Shown here in pieces: positions 9,810 to 21,232 of a DNA stretch of 60,000 nt. Each line of letters opens with the position of its first letter. Position 1 is the stretch's first letter. The DNA is taken from assembly GCF_963678635.1 (NCBI RefSeq), contig NC_087070.1, positions 20,879,461-20,939,460 on the forward strand, read 5' to 3'. Made by a program: the position numbers and the translations under genes. The DNA comes from Symsagittifera roscoffensis (lineage: Eukaryota; Xenacoelomorpha; Acoela; Convolutidae). The notes beneath the pieces are model-generated. The model saw only the letters and a program-made list of their open reading frames with translations, was not told the origin of the DNA and made no database searches.

Positions 9810-11331
9810 TTCTGCATGTTGTGATCCAAAAATCTGAAGAAAAAAATAGAATTTAGTCATATTCGAGAGTCATAGTTAAATTAGCCAATTGCGAACAATT
9901 TTTGAAGAAAAATGACTCAAAAAACGAAAAAAAAAGAAAAAATTTTGAAAAGTTTCAAACAGATTTCAGTTTTTTCCAAATTTTTTTAATAGTTCCAGTT
10001 TTTTTATTCCAAAAATTGCGCTCAAAGATTCCAGAAACTACCTCTTCTTGAAGAAAATTTTGTTTTGAAGGCTGAAGGCAAGCTTCTTTAAGCTATTGTA
10101 AGCATATAAGTTCACCTTATTAGCTCAAAATTAGACAAAAATCAAAAAATTCCAAACATTTTTTCTCGAAACTGTAAAAAAAATTTCAAATAGTTATTTG
10201 TGCTACTTGATTTCGCGTGGAAAATAAAAAGCAAAAAAAAACACGTCGGAATGCAAAGTTCCGCCACCTTTTCAATGGTCGGAAGAACTAGTGCTAAGTG
10301 CAGCATTGAACCTCCGACAATGAAGGCTATGAATCTGCAACCGTCTCTCCGAGTCTTGGACGCGAGATTTACAGCAAACACCTGCCAATAAAGCAGACAT
10401 CAGATGCTATGAAATTTTCAGCGCTACATATTGTGATTATATTAACAGTGCCACCAAATAAGTTAACACTTTTAACAAACACTTTTAATTACGATTTAAG
10501 TTCGATAAAAAGGCTGCCTCGTACTATCTCACGACGCCTTGTTTCTGTATTAGGGTTAAAAGAAAACACTGAAAATGCACGCAAGTGGACTTTTGTTAGA
10601 ATGTAAAATTTATTCTTTTAAATAATAAAAAAAATTTTTTTGTATACTCTTAAGCAAACTTCAGTAACAAATTGTAATTAAATACTGGTTATGCAACAAA
10701 ATAAAAAAAATTGCAAAGTTTTCTTAATTCTTAGTTTTTAACGCTTTAAGCTCGATTGGAATTATCGAACATCTTTTAAAACCAAAAATTCTAACGCATC
10801 TGCAAACATACCATCTGCTGAAAGAGAGCATGTTTTTGCATAACTTAAATTTGATTAACATTATCCTTAGTGTTTAAAAATATCTGAAAAGACAAACATA
10901 CTTATGACTTTGAAACTGCAACATATATTTCTAATTTTGTTCGTTTTCCTCGAATGAGTGTGACTCATAAAATGGTCACCACTTTTTCAATCTTATTTTA
11001 TATTTATAAGAACTGAGCAGAATAAAGCTTTGGTTTTAACAAATGAATTTGAATAAAAAAAAGCATAGTATAAAAAAGTGAGGCCACCGGACTTTCGGTC
11101 AAGAAAGCACGCTTCTCTCAAAATAGTAAAAATTTACCACATCGCTTAGTCATTGTAGATTTTAGCGAGCGGAATAATTTTTTTCCCTCAACAAAAATCT
11201 ATAGCAGATGGAATTTTTGAAAACTACTTTTCTTGTTTCTTGTGTAATTTTGTTGTCAACATAAAATCCGCCCGTCGATTTCAAATAATTAATTGAAATT
11301 AATTGAAAATTTCGCATAAACAATGATTTTT
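9810..11331. repeat. 1,522-bp direct tandem repeat, unit 2
   Basis: Near-identical second unit (see unit 1). The near-identity, while the corresponding blocks of segmental copy B are clearly diverged, shows that this duplication is much younger than the segmental duplication, or that it is an assembly artefact. Confidence 0.9.
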
Positions 11332-12125
11332 TTTCAAAATGTTAAGTGTTGGTCTAAATTAAATAAGGTATTCTTAGAATTTTGAAATTTTTTTGGTTTT
11401 CTGTGATTCGCTTCAAAGTTACTTCGGCTAAAGATTGAAAAGAAAATTACACCTTCTTTTAAATAAAATTTCTGCCCAAAAATGGTTGAGCAAGGAAAGA
11501 AAGTAAAGGTTTTACCATATTTTTTTGTTAAACTTTCGCCCCTTTTTTGATATCAATGCTTTTGGTGAAAACAAATTTTAGAAACACCTGTTAATTTTTT
11601 GAAATACACTAATACACCATTTGTTGTTCTACTTTCACTGTCAACTCTACAGGGTGATTAGGAAAAAAGGTGTTCTTACACCACTGCAATTCAATGACGA
11701 TACTGTACAAGTTTGCAACTCTTACTTCGTTTTTTAATACTACTCTTATAAATTTCAAGCGCCAAAAATGCCCTGCGTTCGATTTTAAACACATAGTTGC
11801 CCCCGATCAATAAGTGAGCAACATTTTTTTCAGAACACCTGTTTAAGTTTAGAGAGTTACCTAATTTCACAGATCATAAAAGTTTATACGGTTCGAAAAT
11901 GATTCCGGGCAAAGAATCACAAAATCAAAATTCCAGGAGTTTCAAATGCTTTTCTGATGCACTTACTTTGTGCCTTTCTACCTCTTTGTACAGTCCCCTG
12001 ACTGTTGAAGCAATTTTTTTCTAAATAAAGAGAAAAGTTTTAATTTCTCTGAGCATTTACCTCTCGGATGATTTATGAGGCGTGTACTAACTTAATTTAT
12101 GCTCTTTCAAGCCTTCTGAGTTTGA

Positions 12126-12143
12126 TTAGGGTTAGGGTTAGGG
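12126..12143 (+). repeat. Interstitial telomeric repeat (TTAGGG)3
   Basis: Three perfect TTAGGG units followed by TAATTAAACC. The homologous place in segmental copy B (near 17305) reads TTTGATTAGG directly joined to TAGAGCAAA, so the telomeric bases plus a few more are an insertion in copy A or a deletion in copy B. Confidence 0.85.
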
Positions 12144-12169
12144 TAATTAAACCTAGAGCAAATTTTGAT

Positions 12170-13640
12170 TATTCTGTAGTATTGGAAATACTACACGGAC
12201 AAAAGACCATTGTCCTAATTGTTTATTTAACGACCCAATTTTAAACTGGAGCGTGCCATTTTAAATTAAAGCCTCTTTTCACTAAATCAGATTTTGACTG
12301 ATTTGTTCTTATTAGGACTATAAATTCTTGTTTTAAAAATCCACTGCTTACTAAATACTTGTGCAATTTTCCTCATTTTTTCATGCTTAATATTTAAATG
12401 GGCGGCGATTATTAAAACACCTCTTTTCATTTTAACTTGAAACAAGATGGATAAATATTTAGCAGTCTGACCGGCTGCACTGGAATTCTCCTTGCTTTGA
12501 GGTAGCAGAAATGCACCTGCAATATGATGCATCACAGAGAAATATATGCATTTTTATTCAGACAAAACTGAAGGCTGTGATTTTAATCAAAGGGGACTAA
12601 TAGTTTAAAGATTTTTGATTGGAAAAATTTAAATGAAAACTAGTTGAAAATTCCCTTATAAGAAAAGTAGAATAAAGGAGCAGGTGAAACCTGAAAAATT
12701 AAAGATTGAATCAGCCGCCGGTTTATGCTTACCAGCAAAAGAGCTGGCCTGAAATCTTCAGTGCTTCATTTTGCTCAGTCAGCAGCCAGTCATATCTCTT
12801 AAAAGCTTCATTTTCAAAATAAATATTTTTTCTTTTCCATTTTCACAATAACATAAATTTTGTCTTTTTCCAAATAAAATAGAAAAAAAATTCTCTTTTT
12901 TAAATTCGATAAAATCTGTAAATCGAGATACTCACAAACGAGTAAACTCGGTTCATAAGGACGAAAAGGACTACAACAAGGACAATACAGACGACCAACC
13001 AGAAGTGCAGAAGTGGATACAACCAAGAGTGACCCAAGAATATTAAACAATCATCGACCTTAGTAAGAAGATAAAATCTTGATGAACAAAATAAGATTAA
13101 CTCGACCTACATTCATAGGTATATTTCTTATTTCCACCACCATGTTCATAAAAGGGGGGTTTAAACTAAGATGGGGGTATTTTGAGGAGGTGTAAACTGT
13201 GGGGGGGGGGGTTGGGTGGTAAACAGGGAGGAAAACCGATGTGGGTGGTAAACGGGTGGTACGGTGTAAACAGGGAAGAAAACGGGGTGGGGGTGTAAAC
13301 AGGGGTTAGGGATAAACAGGGAAGGGGTAAGACAAAAATTCAAAAAATTGAAAAGTGAAATATAACTTTTTGTGGAACTGAATACGCAGCAACAGCACTA
13401 GAGTGCAATAACTTTGAACAAATTTGTAATTTTTGTGATTAACTTCTCAAAAAAATCCGTTATAATTGATTATAACCGGTTATAAAGGATTATATTGGCT
13501 TAACAAATTCAACCAAATAAATCCATTTTTAATGGATTATATTGATATAAAAAATAAAGGATTGTAATCCATTTTTGATGGATTATAATTGATAATTTTT
13601 GTAATTTTATAGAGACTGAATATAAAAAGACAAACTAATC
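12170..13640. other. Segment of copy A missing from copy B, no gene
   Basis: No coding sequence recognised. It contains a small hairpin (GTAGTATT-GGA-AATACTAC near 12178), a G-rich minisatellite (13150-13345, listed separately) and, at 13480-13600, many copies of a GATTATAAT/ATAATCC motif in both orientations. Similar GATTATAAT motifs recur near 14180-14280 and 18030-18120. Confidence 0.45.
13150..13345 (+). repeat. G-rich minisatellite with GTAAACAGGG motif
   Basis: The plus strand is strongly purine-rich. GTAAACAGGG, GTAAACGGG or GATAAACAGGG recur about every 20-30 bases (near 13230, 13250, 13267, 13295, 13311), with runs of up to 11 G near 13200. The regular G-tracts could form G-quadruplexes. 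The long open frame on the minus strand is a Pro-rich translation of this repeat and not a gene. Confidence 0.7.
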
Positions 13641-14544
13641 GATAATTATCATACAACTTCTGCGTGGCCAGCAATTTACAATTATATCTGATTATTTTTT
13701 AGATTCAGTTTTAAATGTGTCATTCAAGTTAAAATTTAACGTCAAAATACATTAAACATAATAATAAATTCAAATTTATATATGTTATTCAGGCTAAAAA
13801 TTAACTTAAAATACATTAATCACAAAAATGGCGATAAATTATTTGAACAACTTGCCCCCTCTCCCCTTGAACGTGGGAAAGGATGATGGCCTAAAGTGGG
13901 CGTGGGGAGGAAGTAAACATAAGTGGGGACAAATGAGACTTAAAAAAGCCTTTGAACCAAAATTCCTAAATTCCGTTCAAATACTGTCCCCATCGTTCAA
14001 CCATTAGACCCTCTTAAAAGAACCTGAGAAGTTTGTAAGAAGGGCAACTCAGGCAAAAAATGTTGAACTGCCATGAAATGAAAATAATAGTCTAAAATCA
14101 TAGTCGAAAAGAAGTAAAGCATTAAGTTAACGCATACTGTAGAAACTCATGAAACGTACCCGCACAGGAGTTCCATGGATAATAATCGATTATAATGGAA
14201 ATATGTTGTCAAAAATTTTGTCATTATAATCCGTTTAGACAACGTAATTTAGACCACCTAATTGATTATGTGGTCAAATTAATTGATCATTTTTCAGCCA
14301 CTTTTGACAAATGTTTTGTGCACAAAGAATTCATCTAGTAAGAACAATAATTAATTATTTTATTCGGTATTTAGAACAACTAAAACGACTAAAGCAACCA
14401 AAAAAACTAAAAAGAGTCACAAAACAACTAATCCGAACTTTGAATCCTCCAAATTTCAAAATCTGCTTTATAATGAACCTAACAATTTGAACATGCCACG
14501 CAAATGCCGTGCCACGCAAATAACATAATTCTGAGCAAGACGTG

Positions 14545-14835
14545 GCGGATCGAGTGATGGAGCAGACGCACCCCTGCCCCTCAGCGATTTGACCCTGATT
14601 TGGTTATACTTTAAGGCATCAGTTTTGGCTAAAAATGATTCTAAAGGATTTTTCTTTGCCAATTTATACTCATTATGAGAGGGAAGTGTGCGCCGAAAAA
14701 CGCGAGGCTTTGTGGTCATAAAAATATTTTTTTTAAAACTTACTTGCGGCGCAATAAGATTGGTCAAAAAAGGGTTTTTATAGTGAATAAGTAGATCTCG
14801 GAAAAAAAATTCGGTCAAGCTACTAAAAATTATTT
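14545..14835 (+). repeat. Dispersed repeat family member (CCCCTCAG family)
   Basis: Block-for-block counterpart of 7950-8262 within segmental copy B, with the same GCAGACGCACCCCTGCCCCTCAG, GATTCTAAAGGATTTTTCTTTG and TTCGGTCAAGCTACT landmarks. Confidence 0.65.
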
Positions 14836-14867
14836 AAAAAGTTCTTTTTTTTTACAAATTGTTGTCG

Positions 14868-16510
14868 TTTTTTTTTCTGCATGATGAAAAAAATTTTAAC
14901 GAAAAAATAAAATTTGGGCAATTTCAAGAGTCATAGTAATATAAGCCAATTTCAAACTGGTTTTGAGAAAAAATGACTCAAAAAGCGAAAAACAAAAAAA
15001 ATTGAAAAAATTTAAACAATTTTCAATTTCTTCTGCAAATATTTTTTAAACTTTTAAGATTTTGATTCCACAAATTGCGCTGAAAAACTTTAGAAACCAC
15101 CTCTTTTTGATTAAAACTTTGTTGTGAAGGCTGAAATTAAGCTTAATTAAGTTATTGCAAGCATATACGGTTACGTTTTTAGCTCATGTTAGAACAAAAA
15201 TCAAAATTTCCAACCAGTTTTTCCCGACATTGTAATAAAAATTTCAAACCATTATTTGAGCTAGTTGATTTTCTGCTGAAAACAAAAAGTAAAAAAACTA
15301 AAACACGCCCGAATACAAAGTTTTACCCTATTTTCAATGGTCGGAACAACTAGTGCTAAGTGCGGCGTTGGACCTGAAAACTATGAATCTACTTTTTGTT
15401 TCAAATTAGTGTCGTTTTTTTTCTGCATATTTAATTAAGAAACCGAAAAAAAACGAAAACAAAGCTTAGAGATATTTGAGAATCATAGTAAAATATTCCA
15501 TTGGAAAACAGTCTTTGAGGAAAAATTAATAGAAAAACGAAAACAATTTAACAAATACTAAGCAAGAATTCCAAAATTTTCCATATTTTTTTTAAAACTA
15601 TCTGAATTTTTTCAAGTTTTTAATAGCCGAAATTGCGCCTAAAACTTCAAAAATCTAATTTACTTGAAAATAAACTAAGTTTTTACGGCTTAAAATAAAC
15701 ATAGATAGGTTAAAAAAGCTTTTGTATGCACTCATGGTCACCTTATTATCTCAAATTAGAACAAAAATCAAAAATTTGCAACCAGGTTTTCTCGACACTG
15801 TAACTAATTTTCCAACCATTATTTGAGCTACTTGATTTTGTGTTAAAAAACGAAAAGTAAAAAAACTAAAATACGTCCGAATACAAAGTTCCACCCCATT
15901 TTTAAGAGTCGGACTAACTAGTGCTAAGTGCTGCGATGAACCTCCGACAATGAAGACTATGAATCTACAGCCTTCTATCCGAGTCTTGGACGCAAGACTT
16001 ACGGCAAATACTAGCCGATAAAGCAGAGAACAGATGCTATGAATTTTCAACGCTACAGAATTTGATTATTTTAACAGTGTCACCATATAAGTTAACAGTT
16101 TTAACAATCAATTTTATTTAGGCTTTAAGTTCGAAAAAAGGTGCATCGTACTATCACACGACGCCTTGTTTCTGTAATAGGGTTAAGACAACACACTGAA
16201 AATGCACGTAAGTAGACTTTTCTTTAAATTTAAAAGTTATTCAAATTATTCTAAAAAATATGGCCACCCGAATTTCTGTCATGAAAGCATACTTCTCTCA
16301 AAATAGTAAAAAAAAAAACTATGTTTCACCACATCGTTTAGTCATTGTAGATTTTAGCGAGCGGAACATTTTTTCCTCTCCGATAAAATATTTAAGGAAA
16401 AGGATTTTTTGAAAAGTATTATATTTGTTTCTAGGTTGTTTTTATCTTCACATAAAATCTGTCCACCAATTTCAATAAATTAATTGAAATCAATTGAAAT
16501 TTTTGCATAA
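14868..16510. repeat. Diverged copies of the 1.5-kb repeat (one truncated)
   Basis: Two further units of the 1,522-bp repeat family. The first (14868-15386) stops inside the conserved core. The second (15415-16510) runs through the core (ACTAGTGCTAAGTGCTGCGATG near 15917, CGAGTCTTGGACGCAAGACT near 15978) to the unit end. Many substitutions and indels compared with 8288-11331. Confidence 0.75.
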
Positions 16511-17959
16511 ACAATTAGTTTTTTTCTAAACATTTTGGCCCAAATTAAATAAGAGGTTCTTAGACCTTTGAAAATTTCTTGTTTTTCTGTAGTTCGCTTC
16601 AAAGTAATTTCGGCTATAGATTGAAAAAAAGTACACCTTTTTTGAAAAAAAAATTCTGCCCAAAAATGGTTAAGCAAGGGAGGAAAATAAATGTTTTACC
16701 ATTTTTTTTTGTTAAACTTTTGCACCTTTTTTGATATCAAAGTTTTTGTAGAAGACATGTCAGTATTACCTGCTAATTTTTTTAAAAAATCTAATACACT
16801 ATTTGTTGTTCTACTTACACCGTCAGCTCTACAGGTGATTAGAAAAAAAAGATGTTTTTACAACACTGCAATTCAATGACGATACTGAACAACCTTGAAA
16901 TTTTTACTTCGTTTAACAATACTACTCATAATAATTTCAATAGCCAAAAACGCCGGGCGTTCACTTTTAAACACGTAGTTGCCCCGATCAATAAGTGAGC
17001 AACAACTTTTTTCAGTACACCTGTTTCAGCTTGAAGAGTTACCTAATTTGCACAGACCATAAGATTTTATACGGTTCGAGAATAATTCTGGGCAATCAAT
17101 CACAAAATCAAAAATCCAGGAGTTTCAAATGCTTTATGATGTACTTACTTTGTGCCTTTCTACCTCTTTGTACACTCCCCTGACTGTTGAAGCAAATTTT
17201 TTCTAAATAATGAGAAAAATTCTAAATTTTCTGAGCATTTACCTTCTCGGATGATTTATGAGGCGTGTGCTAGCTTTGTGCTTTTTCAAGCCTTCTGATT
17301 TTGATTAGGTAGAGCAAACTTTGATTAATCTTTCGCAAATGCTTTCTGAAATATGTTTTGGCTTTGTGTTATTTCACCTTAATTTACTCGGATTAAGTTA
17401 GCTTTCTGATTAAATTGAGCAGCCAACGTTGAAAACCCATCATGGGAAAAATTTTATTTCAGCTACAATTTCTCTGGGATTAATTGTTTGGAATGATTCG
17501 AGTTAATTTGAAAAATGCATTTCATTTTTGAAAAATCACACTTCGTCAATTGATTTACAGTTGTATCTGATTATTTTTTAAAATTAAATTTAAATATGTG
17601 TTTCAGGTTTGAAATTAACTTTCAAATACATTAAACAAACCTCATAAAAATGGCGATAAATTATTTGAACAACTTGCCCCCACTCCCCGTGAACATGGGA
17701 AATGATGATGGTCTAAAGAGGGCGTGGGGAGGAAGTAAACACATGGGGGGACAAAAAGACTAAGAAAAGGCTTTGGAACCAAAATTCCGTTCAAATACTG
17801 CCCCCAGCCTTCAACCATTAGCACCCCCCTAAAAGAACCTGAGGGGTTGGTAAGAATGGCAATTCAGATAATAAAAAGCGTTGAACTGCCATGAAATGAA
17901 AAAAATAAGAGAATAGAAATAGCGTATACTGTAGAAAGTCATGAAACGTAATACGTGGC

Positions 17960-18256
17960 AACTTTTCTTAACAGGAAAAGACATGACTGCAAAAATAATT
18001 TGTAATTTTGAATAATAACCTCTAAAAAAACATTATAATTGATTATAATTTAGTGTTATGGATTATTTTGAAATGAAAACCATTAGGTTTATTAATCAAT
18101 TTTTCATGATTCATAATTAACTTTTTTGTAACTTCATAGACACTGACTCTTAAATGACAATATGACCGGTTATTATCCGAGGACGCTCGGTTCGCGAAAG
18201 GCAAAAAGAATCTGAAACATCTACGAATAAGTTGAATTCATATGTTTTATCAGTAG
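17960..18256. other. Intergenic, no gene
   Basis: AT-rich. 18000-18160 resembles 13420-13620 (a TTTGTAATTTT stretch followed by TTATAATTGATTATAA), so pieces of the duplicated region continue here. Nothing coding. Confidence 0.4.
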
Positions 18257-18464
18257 TATTGTATCGTGTCCTGGATCCTAAGGGGGGTCCTTCCTAAGGG
18301 GGGGGTCCTCACACAAAGCAAAATCCTAGGAAAGGGGTCGTTAATTTTTGGAGGACCCCTATCCTAGGATTTTGTAAATGAACGCATGTTCCCACCCCTA
18401 AAGTAAAAGACCCCTCCTTAGGATCTTGTTAAGCTGAGCTTAACAACCGGGACGCGATACAATA
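18257..18464. mobile_element. Foldback MITE with nested inverted repeats
   Basis: Outer inverted arms TATTGTATCGTGTCC (18257) and GGGACGCGATACAATA (ends 18464), with internal arms AAAATCCTAGGAAAGGGGTC (18320-18339) and GACCCCTATCCTAGGATTTT (18353-18373). A further palindrome, GTTAAGCTGAGCTTAAC, lies near 18428. The whole 208-bp piece can fold on itself and has no coding sequence. Confidence 0.75.
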
Positions 18465-18899
18465 ATTCCTTCTAATTCCTTTTAAAGCGATCCCTTTTCG
18501 CGCGATAATTAAAGTTGATCGTCCTAATTCCAGAAATTGTTTTTGGTCCTAATTTCAGGTGGATATCATTTCCTGGCTTTTTTTCTTTTCGTCGAAGATT
18601 TGTCATGCTAATAAAAGTTTGTCATTGAAAACTAACTAGAGGATTTCACACATTTGTTTGAATTAACACTTGGTTTGCGTCAACTAGTTTATTTGCCTAA
18701 AGCTATTTATGTTAAAACAGTGATTGAGCCCAATACGAACATTTTATTAGTTGTAAATTGGTAAAAACCAAAACATGTACAAGTCGGAGTATTCAAAAGA
18801 CGAACAGTAAAATCGTCTGAAAATATATGTTTCAGAAATTAATGTTTATTGTTTTGGTTTTCTTTGCGCTGTTTTTTAGATGGTCGTTCTTCTGAAGCT
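18465..18899. other. Intergenic between MITE and polymerase remnant
   Basis: No gene and no repeat that I could pair; probably the 3' flank of the Polinton remnant. Confidence 0.4.
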
Positions 18900-19390
18900 T
18901 CAGATAAAAATAAATGGGTTATTTATAGGGGGACGTTCACGGACTCGGCCACTATAAGCTTCTTCTTCTTGCAGCTCTGGTTCTGAGTAGGGCCGCTGTA
19001 TAAATCCGCAATCCGGAAGTCGAAATGCGGGCAAACTGTTATCAGTTTCATTGTATGAGTTGGCCCACTCGGTTTCCATGTAAATGTCTTCTAGAAATGC
19101 AATTTCTTTGGCGGCTTTATGGACAAAGGGCACTGTCAGAATTCCATAGTAAAGGAGAAAACATTTTGAGTCGAAAGGGTCATAATGCAGGTTTTGAGTC
19201 ATAATGCAAGTTTGTTTTGTTTCACTGTCATATTGGTGTGATCTTTCGAAACTATATTATAGTTGTACACTCTCATTTTTTTCCTAATAATGATGTGTCC
19301 CTGAAGATTTGGTGGACCAGTTCTCTCTGTGCACTCCCCTTTATTCCTTGGCCACTCAATTTTTGGGTGCCTTCTAAACAGGAGCAAAAT
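18900..19390 (-). pseudogene. polB: PolB C-terminal fragment
   Basis: Two overlapping frames carry the family's C-terminal signature. One reads MRVYNYNIVSKDHTN...NKLAL (to about 19205), as in the usual thumb block. The next reads DPFDSKCFLLYYGILTVPF (about 19140-19190), matching the conserved PFDDKR...L-GI-T-P-GH end. An acidic tail follows and ends near 18900. About 270 bases with no homology (19400-19672, including a G-rich tract) separate this from the palm. Confidence 0.7.
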
Positions 19391-19672
19391 TATGATACTT
19401 TTCTAAAACTCAGGAGATATTTTCATTTAAATTCAACAACTCAATTTATACCGAACAAAATTTGACTGATTTTACCAAAAAAGAGCAGTAGACTCTGAAT
19501 TATGGTACAAAAACAGGAAAAAAGAAGGAATATGTTGTCGGATAAATCAACGCTTAGGCAACATTGTATAATTTTGCCTAAATCAGCTAAATGCTGATAG
19601 TTTAATGCAACAAATTAAGGGGGAGGGAGGTTGGTGGTGGTAATTTTGTTCTGTAAAAGGTGGGAATGGGGG

Positions 19673-21100
19673 TTAAGTTGGAGTTTTTTTACCATTAAAG
19701 ACGACCGAATATAGTTTCGGTTTTAGGGCGATGAATTCTCTGATCGGCTTCCCACCAGTCTCGTTTTTGAATTTCAGCACAACTTTCTTGTTGGTATTCT
19801 CGAACAAGAAATGGTCCTCATCGTAATTTGAAAAGTCGAAATTAGCTTTTATTTCCTCTAAGTCTCGGTAAACGTCGTCAGTTTTTATGGCATAAATAAA
19901 ACTATCCGTGTCGGAATAAAGGAGTTCCAAGTTTAGATTTGGTTTCATGTTGATAATGAAACTGAAACATGAAACACTTGGCGAGGTCTAGTATGGTCGC
20001 ACCAACTATCATCGGTTTGTCCCACAATATTTTTGTTACTGAAAAGCTGATTGTGGCTAATTTATCGTCAAAGATTTGATAGCTTTTCATTGTGCTCAGA
20101 GCTGTTTTTTGTTAAAGTTCTCTCTCATTCCTTACAATCTCCACCTTCTTTCTTCCTTAGACTCCATTGTTTTACCGAATGCTGAATTAACAATTCTCCT
20201 GAATGCTGAATTAACAATTAGCAATGTAAAAGCTCTCCTGGAACCTATTTACCGCGGTTTTTCGTAGGCGGGTGTTGAGGTCTACAAAGGGTGCCATCCA
20301 GTGACTTTGGTGGAATTGAAGAACTTTTATGAGGTGAGTTATTTTCATTACCAGCTCGTGGTACAACTTTAGGGTAAGGTAATGCAACACATAACCTTGT
20401 TTAGGATGCAAGGTCTGTAGAAGCTTTGGCACTTTTGGCAGTGTGGTGATTCCCAGTTTTCCCAACATGTCGACTTGCTCGTTGCTCATTCCACTACTTT
20501 ACGAGAGGGGGCAAGGGGGTAATCAGCGAAGAAGTCGTGAAGCTCTTCGGGTATGGTCAAATTGACTTCAACTATATAACCCCACTCTGAGGTTTCGCTG
20601 GTAAGCAGTATGTCTTCCAGACTTTTTTGAACTATTGAAAAATTGTTTAATGGCAAAGGGCAGTGTTTCATTATCCCCCCGTACAAATTGTTTGCATCAA
20701 TGTTGAGGATGTAGCTTGATGGTTCTGAGGGCGAAAAATTGTCGAGGTATTTATTATTGTTTGCTTTGTAAAACTGGCGCGCGTGAACCGACCACATGCC
20801 TCCTCCTATCATTCGCTGTACAAGGTCCAGATGTTCACGGTCCGTTAAGAGTTTCAGTTCGGCCATACAAACATTTAGAAAAGCGTCCCCAGAAAGATTA
20901 CTTGCCGTGAAGTAACAGGCGCAATCCAGCCCGTAAATTTGATAGCAAACTCCACGAAAAGCTTCGAAAAAGGAAGCAAGTAAAAGCACATCTGTAGCCA
21001 AGTACAAGTCATGGTAATCACGAAGTGAACCACACTTCAGCTCGTTGAAAACTTTTAAGGCATAATTGTACTCGCTTCTTGTAACGCTCACATTCTCTCC
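19673..21100 (-). pseudogene. polB: PolB polymerase palm and TPR regions (broken)
   Basis: From 21091 the DYHDLYLATDVLLLASFFEAF block, IGGGMWSVHARQF and motif A (NIDANNLYGG, near 20690) lie in one frame. A one-base shift at about 20487 leads into LGKLGITTLPKV and the KLYHELVMK, FHQSHWMAPFVDLNT and NSAFGKTME blocks. The last is disturbed by a duplicated GAATGCTGAATTAACAATT at 20178 and 20201. After a further shift near 19945 motif C, YSDTDS, is at 19901-19918, carrying the catalytic Asp pair. The segment ends with FIALKPKLYSVVFNGKK. Confidence 0.9.
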
Positions 21101-21232
21101 TGTTGGACTAACTATTTTTCCACATTGCTCGCGGGGGAAATCAAATTTCTCGGAATTTTTCGAACAAGCTGAAGTATGAGTAGGGGTAATGCTCTTTCTG
21201 TCTCAACATACTGAATTTTTCAGGGCAGTGGC

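Larger units (their letters stand above)
7340..14170. repeat. Segmental duplication, copy A
   Basis: Blocks of this region reappear in the same order and orientation at 14.31-17.96 kb: 7340-7397 and 7646-8290 match 14310-14870, 11334-12170 matches 16510-17330, and 13640-14165 matches 17560-17945. Copy A is longer because it holds an inserted hairpin-ended element (7397-7646), a full tandem pair of a 1,522-bp unit (8288-11331) and an extra segment at 12.17-13.64 kb. No gene was recognised; the short open frames on both strands of the duplicated blocks are mutually overlapping and carry no domain. Confidence 0.8.
14310..17960. repeat. Segmental duplication, copy B
   Basis: A diverged, shorter copy of 7.34-14.17 kb in the same orientation. 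It lacks the hairpin-ended element, the telomeric repeat and the 12.17-13.64 kb segment. It also has two units of the 1.5-kb repeat (14868-15386 truncated, 15415-16510 fuller), with a junction different from that in copy A. No gene recognised. Confidence 0.8.

Noticed and set aside
13161-13343. Pro/His-rich minus-strand frame of 60 codons
   Set aside because: Translation of a G-rich minisatellite.
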